Origin: Streptomyces lincolnensis
GTDB lineage: Bacteria; Actinomycetota; Actinomycetes; Streptomycetales; Streptomycetaceae
NCBI RefSeq assembly: GCF_021173675.1
Contig: NZ_JAIHON010000013.1
Span: 1 to 64,000, forward strand
Direction: 5' to 3'
Length of the DNA: 64,000 bases
Below, in pieces: positions 50,788 to 60,895 of this stretch (position 1 is its first letter; each line of letters starts with the position of its first letter). The position numbers were made by a program, and so were the translations under genes. The notes beneath the pieces were generated by a model. It was not told the DNA's origin. It searched no databases and saw only the letters and a list, made by a program, of their open reading frames with translations.

Positions 50788-52122
50788 TCAACCCGCCTTC
50801 CTCGCCGGTGCCTTGACCAGTGCGAGCGCGCTCACCGCGCACGTCGCCGCCGCGTAGTACGCGGGAATGTCCACGTTCTGTGTGCGCCGCACCGTCTCGG
50901 TGATGATGAGCCCGGCGCAGCCCGAGAACACGGCGTTCGACAGGGAGTAGGCGAGTCCGAGGCCGGTGTAGCGCACGGTCGTCGGAAAGAGTTCGGCGAG
51001 CATCGCGGGGCCGGGCCCCGCCATCAGCCCCACCACCGCGCCCGCGCCGAACACCGCCGCACCCTTCGCCGCCTCGGAAGTCCCGGGATCCTGCAGCAGG
51101 TTGAGCAACGGCACCGCGAGGACCACCACGAGCAGCGCCCCCGTCAGCATCACCGCGTGCCGCCCGGCCAGGTCGCTCAGCAGACCCGCCGGCAGGATCA
51201 CCGCCGCGAACCCCAGATTGGCCAGCACCGTGGCCACCAGCGCCTGCTGGAAGCTCGCGTTCAGCGTGCTCTGGAGATACGAGGGCAGCACGACCAGGAA
51301 GGTGTACCCCGCCGCCGCCCAGCCCATCACCCGCGCAGCCCCCAGGGCCACGGTCCGCGCGACCGCACCGGCGGGCGGTGCCGGGCGCGCCCCCTCCTCC
51401 CGGAAGGCCGGCGTCTCCTCCAGCCGCAGCCTCAGCCACAGCGCCCCCAGCCCCAGCGGCAGCGTCAGCAGGAACGGCATCCGCCAGCCCCAGTCGCCCA
51501 CCTGCTCCTCGGACAGCGCCGTGGCGAGCAGCGCCGCCACCCCCGCACCGGCCAACAGCCCCAGCGCCACCGTGAACGACTGCCACGCCCCGTACAGCCC
51601 GCGCCGCCCGGGTGGCGCGAACTCGGTCATCACCGACACCGCGCCCCCGAACTCCCCGCCCGCCGACAGCCCCTGAAGGATCCTCAGGAAGGTCAGCAGC
51701 CAGGGCGCGAGGGCGCCGATCTGCGCGTACGTCGGCAGCACACCGATCAGCGTGGTCGCGACCGTCATCAGCACGATCACCAGGACCAGCACCGGGCGTC
51801 GGCCGATCCGGTCGCCGAGCCGCCCGAACAGGACCGCGCCCAGCGGCCGGAAGAAGAACGCCAGCGCGAAGGAGGCGTACGTCCGCACCAGCGCCTCGAC
51901 CTCCCCGCCGCCCTCGGGGGTGAAGAAGCGGGCCGCGATGATCGTCGCGAAGTAGCCGTAGACGCCGAACTCGTACCACTCGATGAAGTTGCCCACCGAG
52001 CCGGCGGCCAGCGCCCGGCGGGAGCGCGGCGCGCCCCGCTCGCGGACGGTGAGACTCTCCCCAGTACCGATGGGCCTCTCCTCTGCTGTCCCGGCCATTC
52101 CTGACCGATGGTCACGTTTCAT
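50788..52122 (-). CDS. MHS-family MFS transporter in operon with anmK
   Basis: 444 residues from the codon at 52122; an ATG at 52098 is also possible and would leave the two GACC-N3-GGTC boxes outside the gene. It has twelve helices with GNFIEWYEFGVYGYF, GRLGDRIGRRPVL and RILQGLSAGGEF, so it belongs to the metabolite:H+ symporter group. It precedes anmK by 4 bp. The pairing suggests import of anhydro-muro sugars, a job usually done by AmpG-type MFS proteins; this is inference. It is not a close copy of the MHS protein at 41199. Confidence 0.87.
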   Translation of the reverse strand: MKRDHRSGMAGTAEERPIGTGESLTVRERGAPRSRRALAAGSVGNFIEWYEFGVYGYFATIIAARFFTPEGGGEVEALVRTYASFALAFFFRPLGAVLFGRLGDRIGRRPVLVLVIVLMTVATTLIGVLPTYAQIGALAPWLLTFLRILQGLSAGGEFGGAVSVMTEFAPPGRRGLYGAWQSFTVALGLLAGAGVAALLATALSEEQVGDWGWRMPFLLTLPLGLGALWLRLRLEETPAFREEGARPAPPAGAVARTVALGAARVMGWAAAGYTFLVVLPSYLQSTLNASFQQALVATVLANLGFAAVILPAGLLSDLAGRHAVMLTGALLVVVLAVPLLNLLQDPGTSEAAKGAAVFGAGAVVGLMAGPGPAMLAELFPTTVRYTGLGLAYSLSNAVFSGCAGLIITETVRRTQNVDIPAYYAAATCAVSALALVKAPARKAG

Positions 52123-52133
52123 GACCGCTGGTC
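52103..52133. promoter_or_regulatory. Two GACC-N3-GGTC boxes before the MHS-anmK operon
   Basis: GACCGATGGTC (52103-52113) and GACCGCTGGTC (52123-52133) are short palindromes with centres 20 bp apart, two helical turns. They overlap the 5-prime end of the MHS gene and lie in the divergent spacer with the ATPase gene. No regulator gene adjoins, so the binding protein is unknown. Confidence 0.5.
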
Positions 52134-52272
52134 GTGGGCACCGCGCGTCGACCGCCCGTACCCGACATCACCCGTCACGGCAACAGGTACCCGGACCGGC
52201 CTCCGCTTCGGCACCCGGACGGCTACGCTCAAGTTCTGTACGTCGTTCGGGCGACTATGGGGAGGTAGCGGG

Positions 52273-54957
52273 ATGACGGAGGTACGGCCCCCGGTGGCCG
52301 CCTCGGCTTCCCTGTGGGAGCGCGAGCGGGAAGTCGACGCCGTCGTACGGGCGGTGGAGGCCCTGCGGGCGGACAGCTCCTCCTCGGGCAGCCTGCTGGT
52401 GATCCGGGGCGAGGCCGGCTTCGGCAAGACCGCCCTGCTGGCCGAGATCCGCCGCATCGCGGAGGCGACCGGCTGCACGGTGTGGTCGGCCCGCGGCGGC
52501 GAGACCCTCAGGTCCGTCCCCTTCAACGTGGTGCGGCACCTCCTCCAGCCCGCCCTGGTCTCGTTGATGCCGGAGGAGGCCCGCGAGTACTTCGGCGACT
52601 GGTACGACATCGCCGGCCCCGCCCTCGGCCTCACCGACCCCGGCGAGCGGCAGGCCGACCCGCAGGGTGTCACCGACGGCCTGGTCGCCGCGGTGCGCCG
52701 GCTGGCCCGCCGCGACTGGCCGCTGGTGCTGATGATCGACGACGCGCACTGGGCCGACCAGGAGACCCTGCGCTGGCTCGCCGCGTTCGCCGAGCGACTC
52801 GCCGACCTGTCCGTGCTGGTCGTGGTGGCCCGTCGCCCCGGCGAGGTGACCGGCGAGAGCGCCCGCCTCCTCGACGCGGCCGCCGCCACCGCCGGACACC
52901 CCGACACCACCCTGAGCGCGCTGACCCCCGAGGCCACCGCGGGCCTGACCCGCGCCACCCTGGGCGACCACGCCGACGCCGCGTTCTGCCGCGAGGTCTG
53001 GGCCGTCACCGCCGGCAACCCCTACGAGACCGTCGAACTCCTCGCCAAGGTCCGCGACAGCGCGCTGGAGCCCTCCGAGGGCTCGGCCGTCGAACTGCGC
53101 GATCTCAACCGCGCGGCCCGCGGCGGCGGCCTCGTCGCCCGCCTGGAGGATCTCGGCATCGACGCCACCCGGTTCGCCTGGGCGGCCGCCATCCTCGGCA
53201 CCGGCATCTCCGTCGACCTGGTCGCCCAACTCGCCACCCTGGGCCGGGACGAGGCGGGGCGCTGCGCCGAACTGCTGCGCAGCGCCCGCATCCTGACCGC
53301 CCCCGACCCCGCGAACCCCCAGGCGGGCGGCGGCGACCTGGAGTTCGTCCACCCGCTGATCGCCACCGCCGTCTACGACTCCATCCCGCCCGCCCTGTGC
53401 ACCGCCATGCACGGCATCGCCGCCCAGGTCGTCACCGAATCCGGGTACGGCGCCGCCGCGGCCTCCCGCCACCTGCTCCAGGTCCACCCGGACGACGACG
53501 AGGAACTCGTCGAGCAGCTGCGCGAGGCCGCCCGCGACCATCTCGCCGTCGGTGCCCCCGACGCGGCCCGCCGCTGCCTCGAACGCGCCCTCCTGGAGCC
53601 CCCGCCCCCGGAGGTCCACCCGCACGTCCTCTACGAACTCGGCTGCGCCACCCTGCTGACCGCGCCCGCCAAGACCATCGACCACCTCCAGACCGCCCTG
53701 GCCATGCCGGGCCTCGACGGCGACCAGCGCGTCGACGCGATCATCCGCCTCTCCCAGGCCCTGCTGCACAACAACCAGCTGGAGGAGGCCGTCCGCACCG
53801 TCGAGACGGAAGCCGCCCGGCACGAGGCCGGACCCGCCCGGATGCGCCTCCAGGCCGTGCAGTACATGTGGGAGGGCATCCACGCCGGCGAGGCGACCTC
53901 CCCGGGCCGCTCCGCGCGCCTGGCCGCCCTCGCCCGCCCCTGCACCGGTCGCGACAACGCCGAGCGCGCCCTGCTCATCCTGCGCGGCTTCGACGCCACG
54001 ACCCACGGCGAGAACGCCGAGGAGATCGTCGAGGTGTGCGACCGCGCCCTGGTCAACGGCCGCCTCGCGCCCGGGCTCGGCTGGACCGACAACGAGTGGG
54101 GCGTCGAACTGCCCCTGATGCTCGCCTCGTCGTACGCCTACACCGACCGGCTGGACCGCGCGGAGAGCCTGTTCAGCGAGGCCCTGCGCGCCTTCGAGAC
54201 GGCCGGCTGGAGCGGCGGCCACCTCGCCCTGGCGCACGCCTACGTCGGTCTCGCGCACCGCAGGCGCGGCCGGCTGAGGGAGGCGGAGACCTCCCTGCGC
54301 GAGTCGCTGCGCATCGCCGAGCGCGTCGGCCGCGGACTGCCCCTGTACTGGTCGGCCACCTGCAACCTCGTCGACACGCTGCTCGCCCGCGGTCACGTCG
54401 AGGAGGCCTGGTCGATCGCCGAACAGTACGGGTTCGCTCCGCCGTATCCGTCCACCATCGTGCTGCCCGATCCGCGCTCCGTGCGCGGTCGTCTGCTGCT
54501 CGCCGTCGGCCGCACCAAGGACGCCGTGAACGAACTGGAGGCCGCCGAGAAGGCCGCGGCGGTGCGCGGCCACCACAATCCGGTGATCGTCCCGTGGGCC
54601 GTCGACCTCGCCCGCGCCCTGGCCGTCGAGGACCCGGTGCGGGCCGCGCAGCTCGCCACGGACGTCCGTCGGCACGCCGAACGCCTCGGCACCGACACGG
54701 CCATCGGCGAGGCCCTGCGGTGTGCCGCCGCGCTGGAGACGGGACAGCGGGCGGTGCGGCTGGCCGAGCGGGCGGTGACCTACCTGGAGTCCTCGCCCTG
54801 CCAGTACGAGCACGCGGCGGCGCGGGTGGAGTACGGGATCGCCGCGCGGTCCGTGGCCGAGCTCGAGCGTGGGCTGGCACTGGCTCGTTCGTGCGGGGCG
54901 GACGGGCTGGTCAGGCAGGCCCGCGAGGCGCTGGAGACGGGGCACGGGGTGCGCTGA
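52273..54957 (+). CDS. LAL-type AAA ATPase lacking the LuxR HTH
   Basis: 894 residues from the ATG at 52273 (GGAGGT before it). The N-terminal AAA_16 ATPase has Walker A GEAGFGKTALL (about 45-55) and Walker B LVLMIDDAHWAD. The rest is helical repeats (TPR-like; AERALLILRGF, ALAHAYVGLAHRRRGRL). Large LuxR (LAL/MalT) regulators have this layout and end with a LuxR HTH; here the protein stops at LVRQAREALETGHGVR, where that HTH would begin. No HTH-coding sequence follows. It may regulate by protein contact rather than by DNA binding. Confidence 0.87.
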   Translation: MTEVRPPVAASASLWEREREVDAVVRAVEALRADSSSSGSLLVIRGEAGFGKTALLAEIRRIAEATGCTVWSARGGETLRSVPFNVVRHLLQPALVSLMPEEAREYFGDWYDIAGPALGLTDPGERQADPQGVTDGLVAAVRRLARRDWPLVLMIDDAHWADQETLRWLAAFAERLADLSVLVVVARRPGEVTGESARLLDAAAATAGHPDTTLSALTPEATAGLTRATLGDHADAAFCREVWAVTAGNPYETVELLAKVRDSALEPSEGSAVELRDLNRAARGGGLVARLEDLGIDATRFAWAAAILGTGISVDLVAQLATLGRDEAGRCAELLRSARILTAPDPANPQAGGGDLEFVHPLIATAVYDSIPPALCTAMHGIAAQVVTESGYGAAAASRHLLQVHPDDDEELVEQLREAARDHLAVGAPDAARRCLERALLEPPPPEVHPHVLYELGCATLLTAPAKTIDHLQTALAMPGLDGDQRVDAIIRLSQALLHNNQLEEAVRTVETEAARHEAGPARMRLQAVQYMWEGIHAGEATSPGRSARLAALARPCTGRDNAERALLILRGFDATTHGENAEEIVEVCDRALVNGRLAPGLGWTDNEWGVELPLMLASSYAYTDRLDRAESLFSEALRAFETAGWSGGHLALAHAYVGLAHRRRGRLREAETSLRESLRIAERVGRGLPLYWSATCNLVDTLLARGHVEEAWSIAEQYGFAPPYPSTIVLPDPRSVRGRLLLAVGRTKDAVNELEAAEKAAAVRGHHNPVIVPWAVDLARALAVEDPVRAAQLATDVRRHAERLGTDTAIGEALRCAAALETGQRAVRLAERAVTYLESSPCQYEHAAARVEYGIAARSVAELERGLALARSCGADGLVRQAREALETGHGVR

Positions 54958-55037
54958 AGGACGCGCGGCGCGGCGCTGTGCGGCCGTGTCGCGGCCGTGG
55001 GCGGGGACGAGACGGGAATCACCCCCGTGCCCCGTCC

Positions 55038-56156
55038 TCAGCCCGCTTCCTCCTCCAGCACCCGCTGGGCCGCCGCGAACGCCGAGTTCGCCGCGGGCAC
55101 CCCGCAGTACACGGCCGTCTGGAGCAGCACCGCTCCGATCTCCTCCGGGGTGAGCCCGTTGCGCCGGGCCGCCCGGACGTGCATGGCCAGCTCGTCGTAG
55201 TGGCCGTGTGCCACCAGCGCGGTCAGTGTGATCATGCTGCGCTCGCGGCGGCTGAGCGTCGGGTCGGTCCAGATCTCGCCCCAGGCGTAGCGCGAGATGA
55301 AGTCCTGGAAGCGGGCGGTGAAGGGCGTCTGACGGGCCTGCGCCCGGTCCACGTGCGCGTCGCCCAGCACCGCGCGCCGCACTTCCATGCCCCGCCCGGC
55401 GGTGCCGTTCAGATGGGCCCGCAGCGCCGTCAGGACGGCCTCGGGACACTGCGCGGGCGCCAGATGGGAGGCGCCGGGGATCTCCACGAGCGTGGCCGAC
55501 GGCACCGCGTCCGCGATCTCCCGCAGATGCGCCGGGGGAGTCGCCGGATCGTCCCGGCCGGCGATCAGCAGCGTGGGTACGGAGATCTCCGCCAGCCGGT
55601 CCCGCAGATCGAACGCGGCCAGCGCGTCACAGCAGGCGGCGTACGCCTCGGGGTCGGCGCCCCGGTGGTCCCGGACGAGCCGCGGCACGGTGAACCCGGC
55701 CGTGAACCAGCGCGCGTCCGCGCTCTGCGCCAGCTGCTCCAGGCCCTCGGCGCGGACCCGCGCGGCCCGCTCCCGCCACGGCTTCGAGCCGTTGAAGTGG
55801 GCCGAGGAACAGATCGCAGCCAGCGACGCGACCCGCTCCGGGTGGTGCACGGCGAGATGCAGTCCGACCGCACCGCCCAGCGACACCCCCGCGTACGCGA
55901 ACCGCTCGACGCCGAGCGAGTCGGCCAGCGCCAGCACCAGACCGGCGAGATCACCGACGGTGGCGCCGGGGCCGATCAGGTCGGCCGCGCTGCCCCCGTG
56001 CCCCGGCAGGTCCCAGCGGACCACCCGGTGGGTGACGGACAGTTCGGGCGCCACCGTGTCCCACAGGGCGTACGAGGTCCCGAGCGACGGCCCGAGCAGC
56101 AGCGGGGGAGCGGAAACGGGCCCCTCGGCACGGTGGTTGAGGAGTGTCTCGGTCAA
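55038..56156 (-). CDS. pcaL: 3-oxoadipate enol-lactonase / 4-carboxymuconolactone decarboxylase fusion
   Basis: A 372-residue fusion. The N-terminal alpha/beta hydrolase (PcaD) has the elbow GVSLGG, the Asp of GRDDPATPP and the His of GASHLAP. The C-terminal PcaC domain (about 250-372) has FISRYAWGEIW and RSMITLTAL. It carries out decarboxylation and lactone hydrolysis, giving 3-oxoadipate. The TTG at 56156 overlaps the pcaB stop (TTGA), which sets the start. It is the last gene of pcaIJFHGBL; the fusion is the usual actinobacterial form. Confidence 0.93.
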   Translation of the reverse strand: MTETLLNHRAEGPVSAPPLLLGPSLGTSYALWDTVAPELSVTHRVVRWDLPGHGGSAADLIGPGATVGDLAGLVLALADSLGVERFAYAGVSLGGAVGLHLAVHHPERVASLAAICSSAHFNGSKPWRERAARVRAEGLEQLAQSADARWFTAGFTVPRLVRDHRGADPEAYAACCDALAAFDLRDRLAEISVPTLLIAGRDDPATPPAHLREIADAVPSATLVEIPGASHLAPAQCPEAVLTALRAHLNGTAGRGMEVRRAVLGDAHVDRAQARQTPFTARFQDFISRYAWGEIWTDPTLSRRERSMITLTALVAHGHYDELAMHVRAARRNGLTPEEIGAVLLQTAVYCGVPAANSAFAAAQRVLEEEAG

Positions 56157-57538
56157 CGTCGCTCCAGGGCACGGTCGGTGAGGGCTCCGGCGGAGCCGGT
56201 GTAACGGGCGGGGTCGGTGAGCTCGTCGAGATCGACGTCCTTCAACTCGGGCTCCTCGGCTAGGAGTTCGGCCAACGGGCGGCCCTCGGCGTATGTCCGC
56301 CTCGCCAGTTCCGTGAGCAGCGCCTTGGCCCGGGCCCGGCCCAGGACCGGGGCCAGCGCGGCCGACAGCCGCTCGGAGACCACCAACCCGTGGGTGAGGT
56401 CCAGGTGTTCCCGCATGGCCTCCGCGTTCACCCGCAGTCCCCCGACGAGTTCGACGGCGTCGTGCGCCGCCCCGCCGACCAGCCGGAGCAGGTCCCTGAG
56501 CGGCTCCCACTCGGCGTGCCAGGCGCCGGCCGGCCGCTCGTCCTCGGCGGCCATCGAGCCGTACAGCGTGGCGGCGAGCTGCGGCGCCCGCCGGGCGGCG
56601 GCAGCGATCAGCGTGGACCGTACGGGGTTGGCCTTGTGCGGCATGGCCGACGAACCGCCCCCGCTGCCCTCCGCCAGCTCGGCGATCTCGGTCCGGGCAA
56701 GGGTGAGGACATCGGTGGCGATCTTGCCGAGTGCCCCGGCCGTGAAGGCGAGACAGCAGGCGAGGTCGGCGATCGGGGTGCGCAGAGTGTGCCAGGGCAG
56801 GAGCGGTGCGTCGAGTCCGAGTTCCCGGGCGAAGGCTCCCGTGAGGGCCACGGTGTTCCGCGCGCCGTACGCCGTGAAGGCCGCCAGGGTCCCGGCGGCG
56901 CCGCCGAGTTGGGCGGGGAGGTCGTCCCGCACCTCGATGACCCGGTCCCGCGCGTCCAGCACCAGTGAGCGCCAGCCGGCCGCCTTCAGCCCGAAGGTCG
57001 TCGGTACGGCGTGCTGGGTCAGCGTCCGCCCCGGCAGCACGGTGTCCCGGTGCTCGGCGGCCAGCCGGGCCAGTGCCATCTGGACGCGATGCAGGTCTTC
57101 CAGGACGAGGTAGAGCGTGCGGGTCGCCACCAGCATCGTCGCCGTGTCCAGGATGTCCTGGCTGGTCGCGCCCCGGTGCACGTACGGGCCGTACTCCTCG
57201 CCGACCGCCGCGGTGAGGTCGGTGACCAGCGGGATGACGGGGTTGCCACCGGCCCGCGCCCGCTCGGCGAGGGACCGGACGTCGAAGCGCTCCGCGCGGG
57301 CGGCCTCGGTCACCGCCTCACCCGCCCCGTCCGGGGCGAGCCCCAGCCGGGCCTGCACCCGGGTCAGCGCGGCCTCCGCGTCCAGCAGGGCCTGGAGATA
57401 GGCGCCGTCGGCGGTCGCGGCGGCGGCGGGGGAGAGGGCCCACCCGGGCGCGAGCAGACCGGCGTCGGAACCGGCGGAATCGGTGGGACTGGTGGGACCG
57501 GCGGAAGCGTTGGTGCCGGCGGAATCGGCAGAAGTCAC
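56153..57538 (-). CDS. pcaB: 3-carboxy-cis,cis-muconate cycloisomerase
   Basis: 461 residues from the GTG at 57538 (GTGA overlap with pcaG). Fumarase/aspartase superfamily with the signature GGSSAMPHKANPVRS. It lactonises 3-carboxymuconate to 4-carboxymuconolactone. The first 30 residues are a Ser/Gly/Thr-rich extension. Confidence 0.93.
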   Translation of the reverse strand: MTSADSAGTNASAGPTSPTDSAGSDAGLLAPGWALSPAAAATADGAYLQALLDAEAALTRVQARLGLAPDGAGEAVTEAARAERFDVRSLAERARAGGNPVIPLVTDLTAAVGEEYGPYVHRGATSQDILDTATMLVATRTLYLVLEDLHRVQMALARLAAEHRDTVLPGRTLTQHAVPTTFGLKAAGWRSLVLDARDRVIEVRDDLPAQLGGAAGTLAAFTAYGARNTVALTGAFARELGLDAPLLPWHTLRTPIADLACCLAFTAGALGKIATDVLTLARTEIAELAEGSGGGSSAMPHKANPVRSTLIAAAARRAPQLAATLYGSMAAEDERPAGAWHAEWEPLRDLLRLVGGAAHDAVELVGGLRVNAEAMREHLDLTHGLVVSERLSAALAPVLGRARAKALLTELARRTYAEGRPLAELLAEEPELKDVDLDELTDPARYTGSAGALTDRALERR

Positions 57539-58140
57539 TGGAACTCCAGGAAGACCGTCTCGCCTTCGCCCTGAAGGCGGATGTCGAAACGGTAGGTGCC
57601 GTTGCCCTGATCCTCGGCGATCAGCGTGCCGCGCCGCTCCGGGTCCACCCGGGTGAGCAGCGGATCCGCGGCGAGCGCCGCCTCGTCGCCCGGCAGGTAG
57701 ATCCGCGTGTACAGATGCACCAGCAGTCCGCGGGCGAACACGCACACGCTGATGTACGGCGCGCTCCGCCCGCGCGCCCCGGGCCGCAGCGTCCGCGCGC
57801 TCCAGTGGCCGCTCATGTCCGTCTGGCTCCGCCCCCAGCCGGTGAACTCCACGCCGTTGCGCCCCAGGAAGCCGCCGCTGGCCGTGTCCCGCCGCATCGA
57901 GCCGTCCACCCGCGACACCTGGCCGTCCGGGTCGGGGCCCCACAGCTCCACGAAGGCGTCCGGCAGCGGCCTGCCCTCGCCGTCGAGGACGTGCCCGTGC
58001 AGCGTGATCGTGTCGGGGTGGCCGACCGGGGCGATGTCCCCGCCGCCGGGGAACGGCAGGGCGTGGCCGTAGAAGGGGCCGACCGTGTGCGACGGGGTCG
58101 GGAGCACCGTCTCCGGACGGTTCGTGTCGATCTTCGTCAT
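57535..58140 (-). CDS. pcaG: Protocatechuate 3,4-dioxygenase alpha subunit
   Basis: A 201-residue intradiol dioxygenase alpha chain starting MTKIDTNRPETVLPTPS. TVGPFYGHAL, FVELWGPDPDGQ and YISVCVFARGLL are family segments; it lacks the iron ligands, which lie in the beta chain. It starts 6 bp after pcaH. The two chains cleave protocatechuate to 3-carboxymuconate. Confidence 0.94.
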   Translation of the reverse strand: MTKIDTNRPETVLPTPSHTVGPFYGHALPFPGGGDIAPVGHPDTITLHGHVLDGEGRPLPDAFVELWGPDPDGQVSRVDGSMRRDTASGGFLGRNGVEFTGWGRSQTDMSGHWSARTLRPGARGRSAPYISVCVFARGLLVHLYTRIYLPGDEAALAADPLLTRVDPERRGTLIAEDQGNGTYRFDIRLQGEGETVFLEFQ

Positions 58141-58146
58141 GGCAGG

Positions 58147-58920
58147 TCAGCGCCCTTCTTCGATCCAGGTGGCCTGCGGGCCGTCGAGCACGATGTCCCA
58201 GTGGTAGCCCATCGAGAACTCCGGCACCGACAGACTGTGGTCGTACGTCGCGATCAGCCGCTGCCGGGCCGCGTCGTCCGTCACCGACTGGATGATCGGG
58301 TCGTACGGGAACAGCGGGTCGCTCGGGAAGTACATCTGCGTCACGAGCCGCTGGGTGAACGCCGTGCCGAACAGCGAGAAGTGGATGTGGGCCGGCCGCC
58401 AGGCGTTGAGGTGCTGGCGCCACGGGTACGGGCCGGGCTGAACGGTGGTGAACTCGTAGCACCCGCTGTCGTCCGTGAGCGTGCGGCCCACGCCCGTGAA
58501 GTTCGGGTCCAGCGGGGCGTCGTGCTGCTCCCGCTGGTGCGCGTACCGCCCGGCCGCGTTCGCCTGCCAGATCTCGATCAGCTGACCGCGGATCGGCCGC
58601 CCGTCCCGGTCCAGCAACCGCCCGGACACGGTGATCCGCTCCCCGATCGGCTCACCGTCGTGCTGCCGGGTGAGGTCGTTGTCGATCTCGGTGATGTCCC
58701 GCTCCCCGAAGGCCGGCGAGTGCAGCTCCACCAGCTCCGGGTCCTGCGACACGTCGATCGTGACCGGCGGCTGCTTCGGATGCCGCAGCACCGACGACCG
58801 GTACGGCGCGTAGTCCCGCCGCGGCTGATGCTCCACGGGCGCCCCGTCGGCAAGACGCTTCTCATAGGCGGCGTGCTCGGCCGCGATCTCCTGATCGATG
58901 TCAGCTTGGGTGAGAGTCAT
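58147..58920 (-). CDS. pcaH: Protocatechuate 3,4-dioxygenase beta subunit
   Basis: A 257-residue iron-bearing beta chain from the ATG at 58920. The Fe(III) ligands are visible as Tyr in AAGRYAH, Tyr in GPYPWRQ, and two His in RPAHIHFS. A 131-bp gap with a repeat and hairpin separates it from pcaF, the previous gene of the operon. Confidence 0.95.
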   Translation of the reverse strand: MTLTQADIDQEIAAEHAAYEKRLADGAPVEHQPRRDYAPYRSSVLRHPKQPPVTIDVSQDPELVELHSPAFGERDITEIDNDLTRQHDGEPIGERITVSGRLLDRDGRPIRGQLIEIWQANAAGRYAHQREQHDAPLDPNFTGVGRTLTDDSGCYEFTTVQPGPYPWRQHLNAWRPAHIHFSLFGTAFTQRLVTQMYFPSDPLFPYDPIIQSVTDDAARQRLIATYDHSLSVPEFSMGYHWDIVLDGPQATWIEEGR

Positions 58921-58971
58921 TGGGGGTCCTTGGGTTTCCTGACGTTCCAGTCGAAGTTGAGGGGAGGTGTA

Positions 58972-59011
58972 GCGCCCCTTCAGGGGCGCGGGGAACTGCG
59001 CGACCAGCCAC
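58972..59011. repeat. Dispersed repeat copy C with hairpin inside the pca operon
   Basis: GCGCCCC-TTCA-GGGGCGC (58972-58989) forms a 7-bp hairpin. The 29-bp repeat unit at 58983-59011 is identical to copy A. It lies between pcaF and pcaH and may attenuate, process or insulate the downstream half of the operon. Confidence 0.75.
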
Positions 59012-59051
59012 ATGCGGCCTACAGCCGCCATCCGGCATTCCGCGGCAGGGC

Positions 59052-60250
<1,199 letters not shown>

Positions 60251-60254
<4 letters not shown>

Positions 60255-60895
60255 AGCAGGTCCTCCGCAACGGTCAGTTTCGCGTCCGTCCCGGCGATGA
60301 CGTCGTCGACGCTCACCCCGGGCGCGACCTCGGTCAGCAGCAGTCCGTCGGCGGTCACGTCCAGCACGCCGAGATCGGTGATGATCCGGTTCACGCACGC
60401 CTTGCCCGTGAGCGGCAGCGCACACTCGGAGAGGATCTTGGGCGAGCCGTCCTTGGCGGTGTGCGTCATCACCACGATGACCGTGCGGGCCCCGTGCACC
60501 AGGTCCATGGCCCCGCCGATCCCGGTGATCAGCTTCCCCGGGATCGCCCAGTTCGCCAGGTCCCCCCGCTCCGAGACCTGCATCGCGCCCAGTACGGCGA
60601 CATCGATGTGTCCACCCCGGATCATGCCGAAGGACAGCGCCGAGTCGAAGAAGGAGGCGCCCGGCAGCACCGTGACGGTCTCCTTGCCCGCGTTGATCAG
60701 ATCCGGGTCCACCTGGTCCTCGCGGGGGTACGGGCCGGTGCCCAGGATGCCGTTCTCCGACTCCAGGACCACCTCCACACCCTCCGGCAGGTAGTTCGGG
60801 ATCAGCGTCGGCAGACCGATGCCGAGATTGACGTAGCTCCCGTCGGGCAGTTCCCGCGCGGCCCGCGCGGCCATCTGCTCCCGCGTCCAGGCCAT
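60251..60895 (-). CDS. pcaJ: 3-oxoacid CoA-transferase subunit B
   Basis: A 214-residue beta subunit. NLGIGLPTLIPNYLPEG and ESENGILGTGP carry the catalytic Glu. The ATG at 60895 shares one base with the pcaI stop. With PcaI it activates 3-oxoadipate with CoA from succinyl-CoA. Confidence 0.94.

Noticed and set aside
52255..55449. Minus-strand open frame of about 1060 codons
   Set aside because: It is antisense to the LAL-type ATPase gene, Gly/Arg/Gln-rich and without domains; a GC shadow.
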